Source: Verrucomicrobiales bacterium (GTDB lineage: Bacteria > Verrucomicrobiota > Verrucomicrobiia > Limisphaerales > UBA9464). From it: a DNA stretch of 9,370 nt. Made by a program: the position numbers and the translations under genes. This document shows positions 6,843-9,370 of the stretch, piece after piece. Below the pieces are notes generated by a model, which was given only the letters and a program-made list of their open reading frames with translations, did not search any database and was not told the DNA's origin. Every line of letters begins with the position of its first letter. Position 1 is the stretch's first letter. Location: assembly GCA_003445095.1 (NCBI GenBank), contig DLVS01000465.1:1-9370 (forward strand), in the 5' to 3' direction.

Positions 6843-8501
6843 TCACAGGCCAAGCCGTTTGGCGATCTCGTTTGCTCCGGACTTATTGTACTCGGTCACA
6901 AACCAGGTATTGAAGGCTTCTCGTTCCCGCCGCTGGCGGAGTTCGGCGAGGAAGGAATTGAGTGCTGCCTTGACCGTCTCTTCAGCCACGGGTTTGCGTT
7001 CGCGGATGGTGACCACAAATCCACCATCAATGGTGGGAACGAACTCGCTGACCGAGCCAGGAGTCAGACGCTGGACCGCGTTCTTGAGTTGTGCCGGACT
7101 CAACCGTCCTTCCAATCCGGCGATCGTGGGCGAACTCTGCGAAAAACTATAGTCCATCGCGGTGACGGCCGCGGCGGCGGCAGCGTCCGCGAACGTTTTC
7201 CCCTGACTCAGGGCATTGGTTGCTGCGGCCTGAAACGCCCGCCCGGCGGCGCGTGCGGCCTCGGTCGATTGCGAGGCGGTGTAATCGCTCGTGACCTTGG
7301 CTCGCATCGTATCGAACGGCGGGACAATGCTCGGGATCCGATCGGTCACCGCCGCCACGACCACTCCGCGGGATCCCGCCATCGGGGTAAGGAACGGCTG
7401 TTCCGTAGTTATCTGGCTAAGTCCTTGTGACAACGCGCTGGGATTAAGGTCGTCCAAGCCAAGAGGTCGATCTGTTTCCGCAAACGGCGGGGTGGTTTCA
7501 ACGGTCAGCCCCTGCCTTTGTGCCAACGTGGCGAGGTTGCCCGCGGCCAGGGGTTCCATTTGATACAGTTCATTGGCAAATTCGTTGGCTTTCTGAGCCG
7601 CCATTTGCAACGCGCGTTGCCGCACCAGCGCCTCCCGAATCTGAGCGAGCGCGGCTTCCTTGCTCAGCAGAGTCCCCGCTGGATCCCGGAACGCTTCGGG
7701 GCCACGTTGTTGGTACATTTGCTCGATTTCCGCCCCGAGATTGGGCCGGGCGGCGAGCTCAGATTCCACCGCCGCAGTAAAATTAGTGGTTCCGAACCGG
7801 ACGTAGGTCAGGGTGATTCGTTCGGGGATCCGATAGGCTGCCAATCGATTGGTGAAGAACTCTCCGAGCTTCAGATCATCAATCTTGACCCCGGCCAGAT
7901 AATTGGAACCGACGAATGACACGAGGGATACCGTCAGTGTTTCGTTCTGTTCTCGAAACTCGGCCTCCGCCTCTTGAGGCGGCACCAACTGGCCGGCGAC
8001 GCCGATCACACGTTCCAACTCCTGAACGCCGACTTCGTGCCGAACGAAATCGAGAAATTGGTTGGTGGTGAATCCCGCGGGATGCAGCGCATTTTGGACG
8101 AAGGCGCCAAAATTCACCGTGCCCGTCTTGGGATCCTTCAAGTATTCCTTGATCCACGCCACCACCGCCGGATCGCTGACCTGGATGCCATACTCCTTCA
8201 GGCGGAGGCTCAAGAAGAGGCGCTGCATGGTTTCCTGCTTCAGGTTGAAGCCCATTTGCTCCGCCCGGGGAGACCGATAGTTCTCTCCGTAACGGAGAAA
8301 GCCGCTGAGTTCAGCCTGCCGATGGATGTCGCTCAGTTGATGCTGGGTGACGGGAAATCCATCCATGACTCCAATCACGGAATCGCCCGACTGCCCGGCA
8401 TGGTTTTGATTCGGGCTGAAATAGATGACGAAGCTGACGATGACCGCGGCGATGATGAATATCCACAGCCAGCGTTGGTGCTTACGAATGGTACCGAACA
8501 T
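6843..8501 (-). CDS. SurA/PpiD-like membrane-anchored periplasmic foldase
   Basis: 552 aa from ATG 8501. A positively charged start (FGTIRKHQR) and one membrane segment (about 11-29) anchor it in the inner membrane with the rest in the periplasm, as in PpiD. Residues about 40-220 match the SurA_N/PpiD chaperone domain layout: VIGVMDGFPVTQHQL, then MQRLFLSLRLKEYGIQVSD and a long helical stretch with PPQEAEAEFREQNETL. The next section (ERITLTYVRF) is in PpiD style. I see no clear parvulin catalytic domain: no GDLGW-like element or HIL motif. It is thus probably a chaperone of outer-membrane or secreted proteins rather than a proline isomerase. The C-terminal third is Ala/Gln-rich and helical and ends in NEIAKRLGL. 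It shares its transcript with the pseudouridine synthase gene. Confidence 0.85.
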   Translation of the reverse strand: MFGTIRKHQRWLWIFIIAAVIVSFVIYFSPNQNHAGQSGDSVIGVMDGFPVTQHQLSDIHRQAELSGFLRYGENYRSPRAEQMGFNLKQETMQRLFLSLRLKEYGIQVSDPAVVAWIKEYLKDPKTGTVNFGAFVQNALHPAGFTTNQFLDFVRHEVGVQELERVIGVAGQLVPPQEAEAEFREQNETLTVSLVSFVGSNYLAGVKIDDLKLGEFFTNRLAAYRIPERITLTYVRFGTTNFTAAVESELAARPNLGAEIEQMYQQRGPEAFRDPAGTLLSKEAALAQIREALVRQRALQMAAQKANEFANELYQMEPLAAGNLATLAQRQGLTVETTPPFAETDRPLGLDDLNPSALSQGLSQITTEQPFLTPMAGSRGVVVAAVTDRIPSIVPPFDTMRAKVTSDYTASQSTEAARAAGRAFQAAATNALSQGKTFADAAAAAAVTAMDYSFSQSSPTIAGLEGRLSPAQLKNAVQRLTPGSVSEFVPTIDGGFVVTIRERKPVAEETVKAALNSFLAELRQRREREAFNTWFVTEYNKSGANEIAKRLGL

Positions 8502-8542
8502 AATGGAAATGCCCCGCAGCCACGCGACTGCTGGAGCGCGGT

Positions 8543-8572
8543 AACGTAGCGACGCCCTGAAATCACGGTCAA
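8543..8572 (-). promoter_or_regulatory. Candidate sigma-70-type promoter for the foldase gene
   Basis: On the minus strand, TTGACC (8572-8567) and TACGTT (8548-8543) are 18 nt apart, about 40 nt upstream of the foldase ATG. The -35 box matches the consensus at five of six bases; the -10 box is weak. This is the only plausible promoter in the 138-bp gap 8502-8639, where I find no strong hairpin and no terminator for the aminotransferase gene. Confidence 0.25.
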
Positions 8573-8639
8573 ACGGTATTTCGGAGGGACACAGGCCGAG
8601 AAATCCTAACGCAGGCTGGATATTCCGCGGCCTCCTCCG

Positions 8640-9370
8640 TCAGGACCCGGGTGAAGTGGTCCGGAGCGCCCAGACAAATCGGGCGGCAAAGTCCTCCAGG
8701 ACGGCGTCGGTGTGCGCCAGCGACAAATAGAGTTTGGTGCCCATCGGGTTTAGGAAGACGCCACGGCGCAGCAATTCGAGCATCACGGCACGCCCACGAG
8801 CTCGATCACTGGCAAGCCAACTGCGTTGGTCGATCACCGGCACGGGTGAAAAAGCTACCTGGGCGAGTGGACCGTCTCCGAGCACTTGACCCGCGACTCC
8901 GGCGGTCAGCAGGCTGGCCGCCAGTTGCTCCCGAAAACGGCGTCCGGAGGCGTGCAAGAATTCGTATCGCCCGTTCTCGGCCAACAAATCCAAGACCGCC
9001 AGGCCAGCGGCACAGGAAATCGGGTTGCCGCCCGCGGTTGAGGCCGACCACGCGTAATGCGGACCGGGCAAGCGATGTTCATTGACCACTTCCATCAGGT
9101 CGGCTCGACCGGCGTAGGCGCCGAGCGGGAAGCCGCCGCCGAGCGCTTTGCCGAAGGCCGCGAGATCGGGAACGACGCCGAAGTATTCTTGCGCGCCCCC
9201 CAACGCGAGCCGGAAGCCGGTGACGACTTCATCGAAGATCAACACTATCCCCAAACGCTGGGTTACCGCCCTTAGGCCGGCCAAAAAGCCGGGAACCGGC
9301 GCAAGACACCGATGGACGGGTTCGACAATGACCGCGGCGAGCTCGCCTGCGTGTGTCGCCAAAATCCGTT
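8640..9370 (-). CDS. Class III PLP-dependent aminotransferase, 3' part (glutamate-1-semialdehyde aminomutase-like)
   Basis: The reading frame is open to the window edge, so only the C-terminal 243 or so residues are present; full-length members have about 430. It uses pyridoxal phosphate to move amino groups in the cytoplasm. Motifs: AAVIVEPV, IFDEVVTGFR (the Asp that binds the PLP ring nitrogen), FGKALGGGFPLGAYAGR (the Schiff-base Lys), YAWSASTAGGNPISCAAGL, and the C-terminal GVFLNPMGTKLYLSLAHTDA. The order and wording fit the HemL-like branch, but the GTLSGNP signature of true glutamate-1-semialdehyde aminomutase reads STAGGNP here. I therefore do not assign hemL; NCBI-style aspartate aminotransferase family protein is the safer label. 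The stop at 8640 lies 138 bp before the foldase start. Confidence 0.9.
   Translation of the reverse strand, partial: RILATHAGELAAVIVEPVHRCLAPVPGFLAGLRAVTQRLGIVLIFDEVVTGFRLALGGAQEYFGVVPDLAAFGKALGGGFPLGAYAGRADLMEVVNEHRLPGPHYAWSASTAGGNPISCAAGLAVLDLLAENGRYEFLHASGRRFREQLAASLLTAGVAGQVLGDGPLAQVAFSPVPVIDQRSWLASDRARGRAVMLELLRRGVFLNPMGTKLYLSLAHTDAVLEDFAARFVWALRTTSPGS

Noticed and set aside
8640..9370. Naming the gene hemL
   Set aside because: The GTLSGNP signature differs and the N-terminal half is outside the window.
1..9370. CRISPR array, tRNA, rRNA, insertion sequence or phage gene
   Set aside because: No regularly spaced direct repeats, no recognisable tRNA or rRNA sequence, and no transposase, integrase or phage motif seen by eye on either strand.

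Overview
All eight genes I can support lie on the minus strand, so the window reads right to left. Organism, by inference from style and without any marker gene: a moderately GC-rich Gram-negative of the Verrucomicrobiota type, perhaps Pedosphaera/Limisphaerales-like. The pointers are a verrucomicrobial-style pseudopilin, a PEP-CTERM sorted surface protein, a secreted protein ending in a domain style common in that phylum, and several short GC-rich palindromes in and between genes.

Layout in transcription order. (1) 9370-8640: the 3' part of a PLP-dependent class III aminotransferase, cut by the window edge. (2) 8501-6843: a membrane-anchored SurA/PpiD-like periplasmic foldase, followed one nucleotide later by (3) 6841-6038, an RluA-family RNA pseudouridine synthase; these two look translationally coupled. 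(4) 5957-5583: a small membrane or secreted protein with a CxxC motif of unknown function. (5) 5334-4510: a type II secretion-type pseudopilin whose start is unclear. (6) 4487-3771: a PEP-CTERM surface protein. (7) 3639-2629: a paralog of (6) with a different C-terminus. (8) 2612-132: a large polytopic membrane protein with a spermidine-synthase-like C-terminal domain.

Genes 5 and 6, and genes 7 and 8, are 22 and 16 nt apart, so 5-6 and 7-8 are probably co-transcribed pairs. Between 6 and 7 lies a roughly 104-bp nested imperfect palindrome. Both paralogs begin, after signal cleavage, with His-x-His and share a second His-rich motif (DPYGHxHGR). With the neighbouring CxxC protein, this suggests a cell-surface metal-handling locus. 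That is inference: no transporter, TonB receptor or regulator is visible, and I found no convincing metal-regulator operator.

Other structure: palindromes at 6-28, 3546-3560 and 5205-5222. The last two fall inside the apparent N-terminal coding regions of the paralog and the pseudopilin, which makes both annotated starts doubtful. I see no rRNA, tRNA, CRISPR array, transposase or phage gene.
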